Source of the DNA: Streptomyces sp. CB02366
GTDB taxonomy: Bacteria > Actinomycetota > Actinomycetes > Streptomycetales > Streptomycetaceae
Length of the DNA stretch: 63,412 nucleotides
Assembly (NCBI RefSeq): GCF_001905905.1
Contig: NZ_LIVT01000013.1
Location: 137,293 to 200,704 of the forward strand
Reading direction: 5' to 3'
Shown here one piece after another: positions 16,260-24,293 of the stretch. A program made the position numbers and the translations under genes. The notes beneath the pieces were generated by a model. It searched no databases. It saw only the letters and a list, made by a program, of their open reading frames with translations, and was not told the origin of the DNA. Position 1 is the stretch's first letter, and each line of letters starts with the position of its first letter.

Positions 16260-19200
16260 TCAACTTCCGCAGTGGAAGCGGGCGTTGCCCCAGTCCGCGT
16301 GGTCGTTGCCGTTGCCGTCGCCGCCGTCCTGGACGATCAGCTCGACGTACTTCGCGCCGCTGACGTCGGCGGTGAGCTTCCAGGCGGCGTCGGCCGCGCC
16401 CAGCACGGGCGACGACACCTTCTCCGCACCGTCCGCGGCGACCGAGAAGCGGACGCTGCCGCGGCTCGTCTGGACGTCGTCCACTCCTACCTCGGCGGTG
16501 AAGGAGGTGCACTTCCCGCCCAGGTAGTAGCGGATCCTCGCCGGGGCGTGCGTGCCCAGGCCCTTGTCGTAGGCGACGCCGCCGATCTTCAGCGGGCCGC
16601 CGTCGCCGGACCCGGCCTCCCCGTTGGACCGGTCGCGCTCGACCGGACCCCAGCCGTTCTGCGAGGACGTCCACTCCAGGTCACCGGCCCAGCTGTCCCG
16701 GGTGGGCGGCGGCGGAAGGGTGCGGACGGAGGTGGCCGCGCCGAGCGTGCGCCCGGCTCCCCGGACGGCGTACGCGGCCTTCGCCTCCAGCGCGTACGTG
16801 CCGTAGGGGGTGTCCACCGGCGGGGTGACGCGCCAGCTTCCGGTGACCTTCGCGCCCGGGGCGACCGCGTCGAAGTCGACCGGGCCCACCGGTTCGGCCT
16901 GCCAGCCCTCGGGCACGGTGAGCGCGAGCTTCACGCCGGTGGCGGGGGCCGCCTCGTCGTTGCCGAAGGTCGCCTTCACGGTGTTCGGGACGCCCGGCTC
17001 CAGCGTCTCGGCCCCGGCGCTCACGCCGAGCGTGCCGCAGACGGCCTCTTCCCCGGCGGGAGCGGGCCCGAGGTCGGTGACGGTGAAGCCGTCGAGCACG
17101 AAGTCCGCGCCGTCGGGTGCGCCGGAGAGCTTGCGCAGCCCGGTCCAGGTGTCGCCGCAGCCCGCGGTCAGCGTCCGGCTGAAGCGGCCGGTGGTGCGCT
17201 GCTGCCCGATCGGGGTGGCCCGGGTCTCGGTGGAGACGGCCTTGCCGCCGGCGGCCCGGTCGTAGCCCTCCACCCAGCTGTACGCGCCCGCGTGGCTGGA
17301 CTGGTAGTCGAACTCGACCCGGTAGCGGTGGCCGTCCTTCATCGGGACGGTCCAGGGCGCGGTGCGGTAGACGAGTCCGGTGTTCTCCTCGTGGGACTTC
17401 AGGGACTCCTTGCCGCCGAGCACGTCGTCGATCAGCTTCCCGTTCCAGCCGGACTGGGTGTACGGGGCGTGGAGCTGGGAGATGCTGGTGCGGGGGTCGG
17501 TGGAGCCGCCCGCGTCGCCCTTGAGGAAGGGGCCCCAGCCCTGGTCGACGGCCTCGAAGTCCTCGTACGCCGACGTGCCGGCGCGGGGCGCGGGGGCGTT
17601 CTCGACGATCCGTACGTCATCGGCGCGGACCTTCGCCGCGGAGCCGGCCGCCGCCTCGATCCGCAGAGTGGTGCGGCCGTTCGCGGGGGCGGTGAAGTTC
17701 ACCTTGGCCCGCTGGAAGTAGGTGCCGTGCCAGTCGGACGCGGCGACGTAGTCCTTCGCCGTGGAGCGCTCGACGGCGACCGACTTCCCGCCCGCGCCGA
17801 GCACCGTGCGCCGGCTCGCGCCGGGCTCGACCTCGATGAGCGCCGAGGCGGTGTACCGCTTGCCGGGCTTGAGGCCGGTGACGGTCTGGGAGAGGGCCGC
17901 CGTGCCCGTACCGGAGAGCGCCGCGCTGTTGCGGCCCTGGTCGTCGGTGTCGCGGACGACCGTGCCGGTCTTCGTCCAGCCCTTCAGACCGCGGTCGTTG
18001 AAGCCGGGGTCCTCGACGCCGGCGCCGTGGCCCCAGTCGGCCCGGGCCTCCTTCGGCGCGCGGCCGGGGTAGAGGACGTACGCCTGTCCGGCGTCGGCGG
18101 TCAGCGTGATCCTCCCGTTCGCGGGCCGGACGTCGGCGACCTTCTCGCGGCCGTTGTCGGTCAGCTTGTAGAGGGTGTAGGCGCCCTTGCCGGGCACCTC
18201 CCAGGTGCTGGTCCCACCGGTCTCGCTGTAGTGGTAGAGCTTCTTCCCGCCGTCCCACGGCAGCAGGTAGTCGGTGCCGCTGAGCACCTTGCGGCCCTGG
18301 TCGTAGAAGGTCCGTTCGCCGTTCTCGACCGTGCCGCGCACCCCGCCGGTGAAGGTGATGTCGTTGCCGTCCCAGCGGGTGATCCTCTGCTGCTGGAGGT
18401 ACTTGGCGGGGAGGTTCTTCTGCCAGATGTTGGCGGTGAAGGCGTTCCAGTCGGTCTCGCCGGTCCAGCCCTCGAAGTCCTCCAGGGCGGTCTGGCCGAG
18501 GACCGGGTGGTTGTTCCAGACGTCCTTCTCGCCGTTGCGGATGAACCGGATGATCTGCGAGTTCAGACCCTTGTTGGTGGCCCCGCCGTAGTTGAGGTCG
18601 TTGGCCCAGTGCGACCAGAGGGAGGCGCGTTCGAACTTGTCGGCCCACTCGGTGCCGACGGTCCAGCCCTGCTTCTGCACCGCCTGGATCGTCTTGTCGG
18701 CGATCCAGCCGTGGGTGTAGTAGACGTCGATGTAGAGGAAGTCGAGGTTGTCGTCGGTCTCGTCGCGCAGCTGCTGGAAGCGCTTGGCCAGGTCGCCGCT
18801 GTTGATGTCGCGGCGCTGGTCGATGTAGTAGCTCTGGTTGAGCCAGTTCCAGCCGGGCCTGGTCTTGTCGACGAGCTGTTCGGAGAAGGCGTTGGCCTCC
18901 GGGTAGGACTCGGTGGCGTTGACGTGGACGCCGAAGTCGGCGCCCCACTTCTCGCCCTGCCGGAGCAGGGTGTTGAGGTCCTTCAGCCCGCCGGCCCGCT
19001 TGTTGTAGTTGCCGCCGTAGTCGGGGTGGGCGGAGTCGTGGCCCTCGGAGCCGTATCCCTTGAGGACGGCGAGCTGACCGAGGCCGTCGGTGGCCTTCGA
19101 GACGCGCTTGACGTCGTCCAGGGTGCGCAGGAAGGGGTGGGTGGCCTGGCTGGCGAAGTTGAACGGGATGTGGGTGACGACCCGGTCGGGGGTGTCCTCG

Positions 19201-20126
19201 CTGCCGGGGGCGGTGACGCCGATCGAGCGGAAGGCGACGGCCCCGTCCTGCCAGTCGACGGCCTTGTCGCCGTTGGCGTCGGGAGTGACGACGACCTTGG
19301 CCCACGGCAGGTTCTCGCCGCTCTCGGGCTTCGGCGCGCCCTCGCCCCGGTAGGTCCACTGGCCGGACCAGACGCCGACCCGGACGCCGCCGTCCTCGGT
19401 GCGCGCCTGGTGCCAGAAGCGGGCGTCGTCGCCGCCGGTGGCCCCGGAGGGCTTGTCGTACGAGGAGTTGGATTCGATCGCGGCGGCCAGTGAGCCGGTG
19501 TTGAGGATCGCGTAACTGGCCCCGACGGGCGCGGGGTCGGGCTCGGTCCCGCCGGTGACCTTCGCGAAGACGTCGGCGGTGCGGGTGGAGTCCGGGTCGA
19601 GCTTCGTGAACGCGGTGGCGGCCCCGGCCTCGGCGGAGCCGACCGAGATCAGGTCGTGGCCGGGGATGTCGATGGTGCCGACCCGGAAGGCGGCGGTGTC
19701 GCGGACGGCGGTCACCTTAAACGTGGTGGCCCGCCCGGAGACGGTGAGCGAGGCGTCGATCTCGACGCCCGGCAGCGAGTCGAAGACGAGGGTGTAGCGG
19801 GCGGCGGACCGGCTGAACTCCGGCTCGCCCTTGAGCTTCACCGGGTGGGCGGTCCCGTTGAGGGTGACGGCGGTGACCGGCCGGACGCTGCCGAGCAGCT
19901 GTGCGCCGCTCGCCCGGTCGGTGTACGACAGGACGCGCGGGAAGTCGTCGGCGACGGCGACGGCGAGCCGGTCGGAGCCGATGACGGCGGACCCGGCGGC
20001 CCGAGCCGCCCCGGCCGAGGAGGGGGACGGGTCGGCGGCCGCGGCGGGGAGGGCGGCCCCCACGAGCGACAGAACGGCTGCGGAGGCCGCGGCGACCAGG
20101 CCGGGGCGAGGGAATCTTGACGACAT
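16260..20126 (-). CDS. Secreted GH101 endo-alpha-N-acetylgalactosaminidase
   Basis: This 1288-aa secreted enzyme releases the Gal-beta-1,3-GalNAc core 1 disaccharide from Ser/Thr of O-glycoproteins. A Sec signal peptide (VAAASAAVLSLVGAALPAAA) ends near residue 31. The catalytic region (about 60-600) has FLYIDVYY with the probable nucleophile Asp467 and VGTEWADK with the probable acid/base Glu493. These align with YLDVWG and AIEWGH of the pneumococcal enzyme as I recall it, with a loop six residues shorter. Galactose-binding-like modules follow, then an NPCBM-associated NEW3 domain and a C-terminal NPCBM domain ending GNARFHCGS. It is transcribed alone, divergent from the GH64 gene. The fold family is clear; natural substrate and linkage preference are inferred. 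Confidence 0.9.
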   Translation of the reverse strand: MSSRFPRPGLVAAASAAVLSLVGAALPAAAADPSPSSAGAARAAGSAVIGSDRLAVAVADDFPRVLSYTDRASGAQLLGSVRPVTAVTLNGTAHPVKLKGEPEFSRSAARYTLVFDSLPGVEIDASLTVSGRATTFKVTAVRDTAAFRVGTIDIPGHDLISVGSAEAGAATAFTKLDPDSTRTADVFAKVTGGTEPDPAPVGASYAILNTGSLAAAIESNSSYDKPSGATGGDDARFWHQARTEDGGVRVGVWSGQWTYRGEGAPKPESGENLPWAKVVVTPDANGDKAVDWQDGAVAFRSIGVTAPGSEDTPDRVVTHIPFNFASQATHPFLRTLDDVKRVSKATDGLGQLAVLKGYGSEGHDSAHPDYGGNYNKRAGGLKDLNTLLRQGEKWGADFGVHVNATESYPEANAFSEQLVDKTRPGWNWLNQSYYIDQRRDINSGDLAKRFQQLRDETDDNLDFLYIDVYYTHGWIADKTIQAVQKQGWTVGTEWADKFERASLWSHWANDLNYGGATNKGLNSQIIRFIRNGEKDVWNNHPVLGQTALEDFEGWTGETDWNAFTANIWQKNLPAKYLQQQRITRWDGNDITFTGGVRGTVENGERTFYDQGRKVLSGTDYLLPWDGGKKLYHYSETGGTSTWEVPGKGAYTLYKLTDNGREKVADVRPANGRITLTADAGQAYVLYPGRAPKEARADWGHGAGVEDPGFNDRGLKGWTKTGTVVRDTDDQGRNSAALSGTGTAALSQTVTGLKPGKRYTASALIEVEPGASRRTVLGAGGKSVAVERSTAKDYVAASDWHGTYFQRAKVNFTAPANGRTTLRIEAAAGSAAKVRADDVRIVENAPAPRAGTSAYEDFEAVDQGWGPFLKGDAGGSTDPRTSISQLHAPYTQSGWNGKLIDDVLGGKESLKSHEENTGLVYRTAPWTVPMKDGHRYRVEFDYQSSHAGAYSWVEGYDRAAGGKAVSTETRATPIGQQRTTGRFSRTLTAGCGDTWTGLRKLSGAPDGADFVLDGFTVTDLGPAPAGEEAVCGTLGVSAGAETLEPGVPNTVKATFGNDEAAPATGVKLALTVPEGWQAEPVGPVDFDAVAPGAKVTGSWRVTPPVDTPYGTYALEAKAAYAVRGAGRTLGAATSVRTLPPPPTRDSWAGDLEWTSSQNGWGPVERDRSNGEAGSGDGGPLKIGGVAYDKGLGTHAPARIRYYLGGKCTSFTAEVGVDDVQTSRGSVRFSVAADGAEKVSSPVLGAADAAWKLTADVSGAKYVELIVQDGGDGNGNDHADWGNARFHCGS

Positions 20127-20365
20127 GGCCCCTTGAGTAGTCGCCGCGTCCGGACACCGTCAACGGACATCGCCTCCGGGGGCCGACTCCGTCCAACAAC
20201 CCCGGTGCGTTAGTCCAAGTCGGCGCGGTGGGGGCGGTGGGACGGGCCTCGGCGGCGGCTCGTTCACCTCTTGGCGGGGGCGACGGCGGGGCGGTCACGG
20301 TTCGCACCCGCCCGGTTCCGGCAAGTCCCGCTTCGAGACGTCGAGTTGTGAAGACCCGGAGAGAA

Positions 20366-20379
20366 TGAGAGCGCTCTCA
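20366..20379. promoter_or_regulatory. LacI-type operator upstream of GH64
   Basis: TGAGAGCGCTCTCA is a perfect 14-bp palindrome with the central CG typical of LacI/GalR-family operators. It lies 11 bp upstream of the predicted -35 box of the GH64 gene. The same 12-bp core, GAGAGCGCTCTC, recurs at 59115 beside the GH3 gene. The 384-bp divergent gap 20127-20510 contains this site, the promoter at 20390 and, on the other strand, a TTGACG hexamer near 20156-20161 that may be the -35 box of the GH101 gene. Confidence 0.8.
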
Positions 20380-20389
20380 GTCACATCTC

Positions 20390-20418
20390 TTGACGCTCTC
20401 GCCGGGCCTGGCGAGAGT
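20390..20418 (+). promoter_or_regulatory. Probable GH64 promoter overlapping a second inverted repeat
   Basis: A TTGACG -35 box is followed after 17 bp by GAGAGT in the -10 position. The spacer and -10 contain the inverted repeat CTCTCGCC-N6-GGCGAGAG (20396-20417). A regulator bound here would cover the core promoter. The -10 match is weak. Confidence 0.5.
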
Positions 20419-20510
20419 GGTGCGCACCGCAGGCCCCCCACCACGGCCCGCACCTCTTCGCGCACCTCCCACCGTCCGCCTGCGCCCCCCACCACCTCGG
20501 GAGTCTCTTC

Positions 20511-21737
20511 GTGATCTCACGCCGAACGTTCCTGACCGGCGCCGCCGCATCGGCCGCGGCGCTCACGTACCCCGCCTGGGGCGCCACCCTGGGCCCGCGC
20601 GCCTCGGCGGCCCCGGCGACCTGCGAACTGGCCCTGGAGAACAGGTCGCTGCCGGGCACGGTGCACGCGTATGTGACCGGCCACGAGCCGGGCACCGGCC
20701 GCTGGGTGCTGCTCAAGCCGGGCGGCGGCGTCTACCGCCCCGACTCCCCCGGCGCCCCGCAGACCCCGCTGCCCGTCGACTGCGCCATCCCGCTCAAGGG
20801 CGCGGGCGCGGGCCCGGTCGTGCTGACCCTGCCGCAGATGTACGGGGCGCGGGTCTACTTCGTCCGCGACGACAAGCTGGACTTCTACCTGAATCCGGGC
20901 CCCTCGCTGGTGGAGCCGGCGTTCGCGACGCCCACGGACCCGAACTACGGGCGCACCTGGTCGTTCTGCGAGTTCACCTTCAACACCGAGCAGCTGTACT
21001 CCAACATCAGCTACGTGGACCTGGTCACCGCCCTCCCGATCGGCATCAGGCTGGAGGGCGACGCGACGCACACGGTGGCCCCGCTGCCGGACGGCGCGGT
21101 ACAGCGGATCGCGGACGACCTGGCGGCCCAGGCCGCCGCCGACGGGCAGCCGTGGGACAGGCTGATCACCCGGGGCGGGGACGGCGGCGTCCTGCGGGTC
21201 GTCTCACCGCAGAACATCATGGCCCCGTACTTCGACCGGCCCGCCGAGATGCCTTTCCGGGACCTGTTCACCGCGCAGATCGACGAGGTCTGGGAGAAGT
21301 ACCGCTCGGAGGAGCTTCGCATCGACCTCCAGGGCGGCCGGGGCGCCCTGGCGGGCCGGGTCAGCGGGGATGTCCTGACCTTCCAGGGCGGCCACACGTT
21401 CACCAAGCCGGAGTCCAGGGACGTCTTCACCTGCAACCACGGACCGTTCACCAACAACCCCGGCGACAGCGACGACAAGAAGGCGATCCTGGCCCGGCTG
21501 GCGGCGGGCTTCAACCGCTCGATCATGCTGAGCCACCCGAGCCAGCCGAACGGCACGTCCACGGGGGACTACTACCGGACGGCGGTGACCAACCACTGGT
21601 CCCGGGTGGTCCACGCGAACAGCCCGATCGGCTACGCGTTCCCGTACGACGACGTCCGCCCGGACGGCGAGCCGGACGTCTCGGGCGCGGCGCACGACGG
21701 GAACCCGCGCCGCTTCACGGTGAGCGTGGGGTCGTGA
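20511..21737 (+). CDS. Secreted GH64 beta-1,3-glucanase
   Basis: This 408-aa enzyme is of glycoside hydrolase family 64, the laminaripentaose-producing beta-1,3-glucanases that cut fungal wall glucan and laminarin. The start is GTG (MISRRTFLTGAAASAAALT), and the SRRTFL motif is a twin-arginine signal, so export is probably by Tat. Family-like segments are YGRTWSFCEFTFN, the YVDLVTALPIGI block, and QGGHTFTKPESRDVFTCNHGPF. There is no carbohydrate-binding module, so it is the short form. The upstream LacI-type operator and the similar site before the GH3 beta-glucosidase at 55-59 kb suggest induction by a glucan-derived sugar. Confidence 0.88.
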   Translation: MISRRTFLTGAAASAAALTYPAWGATLGPRASAAPATCELALENRSLPGTVHAYVTGHEPGTGRWVLLKPGGGVYRPDSPGAPQTPLPVDCAIPLKGAGAGPVVLTLPQMYGARVYFVRDDKLDFYLNPGPSLVEPAFATPTDPNYGRTWSFCEFTFNTEQLYSNISYVDLVTALPIGIRLEGDATHTVAPLPDGAVQRIADDLAAQAAADGQPWDRLITRGGDGGVLRVVSPQNIMAPYFDRPAEMPFRDLFTAQIDEVWEKYRSEELRIDLQGGRGALAGRVSGDVLTFQGGHTFTKPESRDVFTCNHGPFTNNPGDSDDKKAILARLAAGFNRSIMLSHPSQPNGTSTGDYYRTAVTNHWSRVVHANSPIGYAFPYDDVRPDGEPDVSGAAHDGNPRRFTVSVGS

Positions 21738-21770
21738 CGCCCGGCCGTCGGGCAGACCGGTAGGCGGTCC

Positions 21771-21795
21771 GCCCCCGCCGCCCACCGGCGGGGGC
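21771..21795 (+). terminator. Terminator after the GH64 gene
   Basis: GCCCCCGCCG and CGGCGGGGGC form a 10-bp stem with a 5-nt loop 33 bp past the stop codon; more GC-rich inverted repeats follow up to about 21850. Confidence 0.7.
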
Positions 21796-21948
21796 GCCCA
21801 CGCGTCCGGCGGGGCCCACGGGCCCCCGCCCGTCCGGCGGGCCCCCGCGCCTCCGGACACCACCGGGCGTTCCGGCATCCGATACCTCATCAATTGTCAT
21901 CCTGTGTGGCGTTCTTGACTTCGTCCCACGGCCCCGGGACGGTGCCGT

Positions 21949-22629
21949 ATGCGAATGAACCGACTCTCCCGCAGGCTGCTCACGGCGGTCGCCGCCGGGC
22001 TCCTGCTGACCGCGGCGCCCGTCGCCCACGCGGACCCCGCTCCCCCCGCCGGCTCCCCCGCCGCCCCGCAGGCCGGCGCGCACGGGTTGCGCGCCTTCCA
22101 GAAGAGCTACGGGCTGCCCCCGACCGGCCGCGTGGACATCGCCACCGCGCAGCTGCTGAGGACGGCCCCGGACAGCGAGCTGCGCGCCTTCTTCGCCGCC
22201 CCGGCCGACCTCGGCCCCGAGCAGCTGGCCCACGCCCGTACGGTCATCGGCGTCGGCAAGGGGGCGGAGCTGTCCGAGGAGGCGCAGGTCATCGCCCTGA
22301 TGACGGCCATGCAGGAGTCGAAGTTCGTCAACTACACCTCTCCGGTCGACAAGGACTCGCTCGGCGTCTTCCAGCAGCGCCCGAGCATGGGCTGGGGCAC
22401 GGCGGCCCAGATCACCCATGTGCCGACCGCGTCCAAGTCCTTCTACGGGCTGCCCTCGCCCAGCGCCAACCCCGGGCTGCTCCAGATCGACGGCTGGGAG
22501 TCGATGGAGCCGGGCAGGGCCTGCCAGGCGGTCCAGCGTTCGGCGCACCCGGACCGGTACGCGCAGTGGGAGGACTTCGCCAGGGAGCTGCTGGAGCAGG
22601 AGGGGCCGGACGCGGACCCGATCCCGTAG
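21949..22629 (+). CDS. Secreted peptidoglycan-binding / transglycosylase-like protein
   Basis: This 226-aa exported protein has a signal peptide (LLTAVAAGLLLTAAPVAHAD). Residues of about 45-70 (LRAFQKSYGLPPTGRVDIATAQLL) form a peptidoglycan-binding domain 1 motif. A lysozyme-like fold follows with TAMQESKFVNY, in which Glu is the likely general acid, and DKDSLGVFQQRPSMGWGT, a pattern common in actinobacterial lytic transglycosylase-like proteins. It probably acts on the cell wall outside the membrane. ATG 21949 and ATG 21955 are both possible starts. Confidence 0.75.
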   Translation: MRMNRLSRRLLTAVAAGLLLTAAPVAHADPAPPAGSPAAPQAGAHGLRAFQKSYGLPPTGRVDIATAQLLRTAPDSELRAFFAAPADLGPEQLAHARTVIGVGKGAELSEEAQVIALMTAMQESKFVNYTSPVDKDSLGVFQQRPSMGWGTAAQITHVPTASKSFYGLPSPSANPGLLQIDGWESMEPGRACQAVQRSAHPDRYAQWEDFARELLEQEGPDADPIP

Positions 22630-22708
22630 GCGTGGGCCGTGAGCCAGGGCCGTCGCGGCACGCGATGTGCGGGACGGCCCCCGGGTCACGGCTCCGGCGG
22701 CGCTCCGG

Positions 22709-22753
22709 GGCGCTCCGGGGGCGGTCCCGGCTCGGGGCCGCCCCCGGAGCGCC
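22709..22753. terminator. Bidirectional terminator between convergent genes
   Basis: GGCGCTCCGGGGGCGG and CCGCCCCCGGAGCGCC form a 16-bp perfect stem between the transglycosylase-like gene (+) and the M15-like gene (-). Confidence 0.85.
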
Positions 22754-22756
22754 GTT

Positions 22757-23281
22757 TCAGCAGCCGCCGCAGTTGTAGTACGTCACGTCCCAGTGGTTGC
22801 CCTCGTCCGCGTAGATGTTGCCGGAGCCGGACCGGTACTGGCGCGCACCGTCGCCCCGGGGGCCGATGTAGGTGAAGGTCCCGGTGACGTAGTTGTTCAG
22901 GCAGGTGCTCTTGGCGAAGTCGAGCTTGTAGCCGTTCCAGTGGGAGTACGTGCCGCCGGCGTGCCCGGTCTCCGTCCCGCCGGTGATCCTGAGCGCGCAG
23001 CCGGTGGCGCTCTTGAGGGTCTGCGCGCCCTGGGCGCTCGACAGGTTGAGCTGGTCGAACGACGTGCAGGTCGGGTTGTTCCGGTCGGAGCAGCCGCCGG
23101 AGGACGACCAGGTGATCCCGGACGAGCTGAAGCGGGAGGTCGCCTGGGAGTGGGTCAGCTTGGTCACGGCGTGCGCCTCGGTGGCGCCGCCGCCGAGGAC
23201 GCCGACGCCGGGCGCGAAGATCGCGCCGAGGACGAGGGCGAGGGCGGTGAGGGCGGAGCGGAGTCGTGGACGGGTCACCAT
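22757..23281 (-). CDS. Small secreted protein with an M15-peptidase-like zinc site
   Basis: This 174-aa exported protein starts at ATG 23281 behind AGGAGG. A signal peptide ends at ATEAHA. The mature part has six cysteines and ends in CGGC. It has the spacing H-x-x-G-x-x-x-D (SHWNGYKLDF) and later ExxHW (DEGNHWDV). These match the zinc-ligand pattern of M15/VanY-type D-Ala carboxypeptidases and endolysin-like peptidases (SxHxxGxAxD ... ExxHW). I infer a cell-wall or small-peptide hydrolase; the protein is shorter than usual for that family and lacks the usual Ala two residues before the Asp. Similar secreted proteins are familiar in streptomycetes as hypothetical proteins. Confidence 0.6.
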   Translation of the reverse strand: MVTRPRLRSALTALALVLGAIFAPGVGVLGGGATEAHAVTKLTHSQATSRFSSSGITWSSSGGCSDRNNPTCTSFDQLNLSSAQGAQTLKSATGCALRITGGTETGHAGGTYSHWNGYKLDFAKSTCLNNYVTGTFTYIGPRGDGARQYRSGSGNIYADEGNHWDVTYYNCGGC

Positions 23282-23471
23282 GGGGCGATTCCTCCTGCTC
23301 ATGACAAATCAGGGGGCGCGCGGGCGGGCATGGGCCCCGCACGCCGGGCAGGGAGATAGTGCCCGAGTTCTACGCGCGTCCGCCAGAGGGCGGACCCCGC
23401 GGACGCGCAGACCCGGCCGGACCGACGGCCGCGCCTCGCCGGACCCGATCGAGACGGCCCGGCGCAAGATG

Positions 23472-23521
23472 TTGAACATTGAACTAGATCGCGCTACAGT
23501 CAATCTCGTTGAAGGTTGAAC
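23472..23521 (+). promoter_or_regulatory. yceI promoter flanked by two TTGAAnnTTGAAC repeats
   Basis: TTGAAC (23472-23477), 17 bp, then TACAGT (23495-23500) is an excellent sigma70-like promoter. TTGAACATTGAAC (23472-23484) overlaps the -35 box, and a second copy, TTGAAGGTTGAAC (23509-23521), lies at the expected transcription start. Such paired sites are typical operators of MarR-family regulators; no such regulator gene is adjacent. Confidence 0.7.
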
Positions 23522-23581
23522 GAACACGGACCTTCGACTCCACGGACCCCCGTCCCCGCAGCGCATCCCCGAGGAGGAGCC

Positions 23582-24205
23582 ATGGCTCTGTTCAACCGCA
23601 AGCCGACCGCCGCCACCACCACCGCCACCGAGACCCCCGCCGTGGACCCCGCGCTCGCCGCCCTGACCGGTACGTACACCGTGGACCCGGCGCACAGCAG
23701 CATCGGCTTCACGGTGCGCCACGCGATGGTCACCAACGTGCGCGGCTCCTTCGGCGAGCACGAGGGCACCCTGGTACTGGACGGCGCGAACCCGGCGAAC
23801 TCCTCCGCCTCCATCGACGTGAAGATCGCCAGCATCGACACCGGCATCGCCGACCGCGACGGACACCTGGTCAGCGGCGACTTCTTCGACGCGGAGAAGT
23901 TCCCCCTCATGACGTTCCGCTCGACGCGGGCCGAGCAGCTGGGCGGCGAGGCGTACCGGGTCACCGGCGACCTGACCATCAAGGACGTCACGCGCCCGCT
24001 CTCCATCGACCTGGAGTTCAATGGCTCCGCCACCGACGTCTACGGCAACGAGCGCGTGGGCTTCGAGGGCAGCGCCGACATCCTGCGCTCCGACTGGGGC
24101 CTGACCTGGAACGCGGCGCTGGAGACCGGCGGAGTGATGGTCAGCGACAAGGTGAAGCTGACCTTCGACATCTCCGCCATCAAGGCGGCCGCACCGCAGG
24201 CCTGA
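23582..24205 (+). CDS. YceI family protein
   Basis: This 207-aa YceI-domain protein has the lipocalin-like fold that binds polyisoprenoids or other long amphiphilic molecules. The ATG start at 23582 follows GAGGAGGAGCC. After a Thr/Ala-rich N-terminus of about 28 residues, the domain begins TGTYTVDPAHSSIGFTVRH and includes GDFFDAEKFPLMTFRST and RSDWGLTWN. No signal peptide is present, as in many actinobacterial members, so it acts in the cytosol. The strong promoter with repeated TTGAA boxes suggests tight inducible control, perhaps by lipid or oxidative signals. Confidence 0.92.
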   Translation: MALFNRKPTAATTTATETPAVDPALAALTGTYTVDPAHSSIGFTVRHAMVTNVRGSFGEHEGTLVLDGANPANSSASIDVKIASIDTGIADRDGHLVSGDFFDAEKFPLMTFRSTRAEQLGGEAYRVTGDLTIKDVTRPLSIDLEFNGSATDVYGNERVGFEGSADILRSDWGLTWNAALETGGVMVSDKVKLTFDISAIKAAAPQA

Positions 24206-24235
24206 CCCCTCGCGCCCTCCGCGCACCGACGCACT

Positions 24236-24274
24236 CGGCGCCCCGCACCCGGTTCCCCCGGGGGCGGGGCGCCG
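24236..24274. terminator. Bidirectional terminator, yceI / iron-binding protein gene
   Basis: CGGCGCCCCGC and GCGGGGCGCCG form an 11-bp stem, with an inner CCCGG/CCGGG pairing, between the two convergent stop codons. Confidence 0.8.
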
Positions 24275-24293
24275 CGCCCGTGTGTACCGGGGG

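Noticed and set aside
15756..19493. Antisense frame of 1245 codons opposite the GH101 gene and accB
   Set aside because: It runs across two real genes and their intergenic region with no family-like sequence; a GC-driven artefact.
20200..20260. TTGGAC repeats upstream of GH101 as a DasR site
   Set aside because: TTGGACTAA does not match the palindromic TGGTCTAGACCA pattern well enough, unlike the site at 48606-48617.
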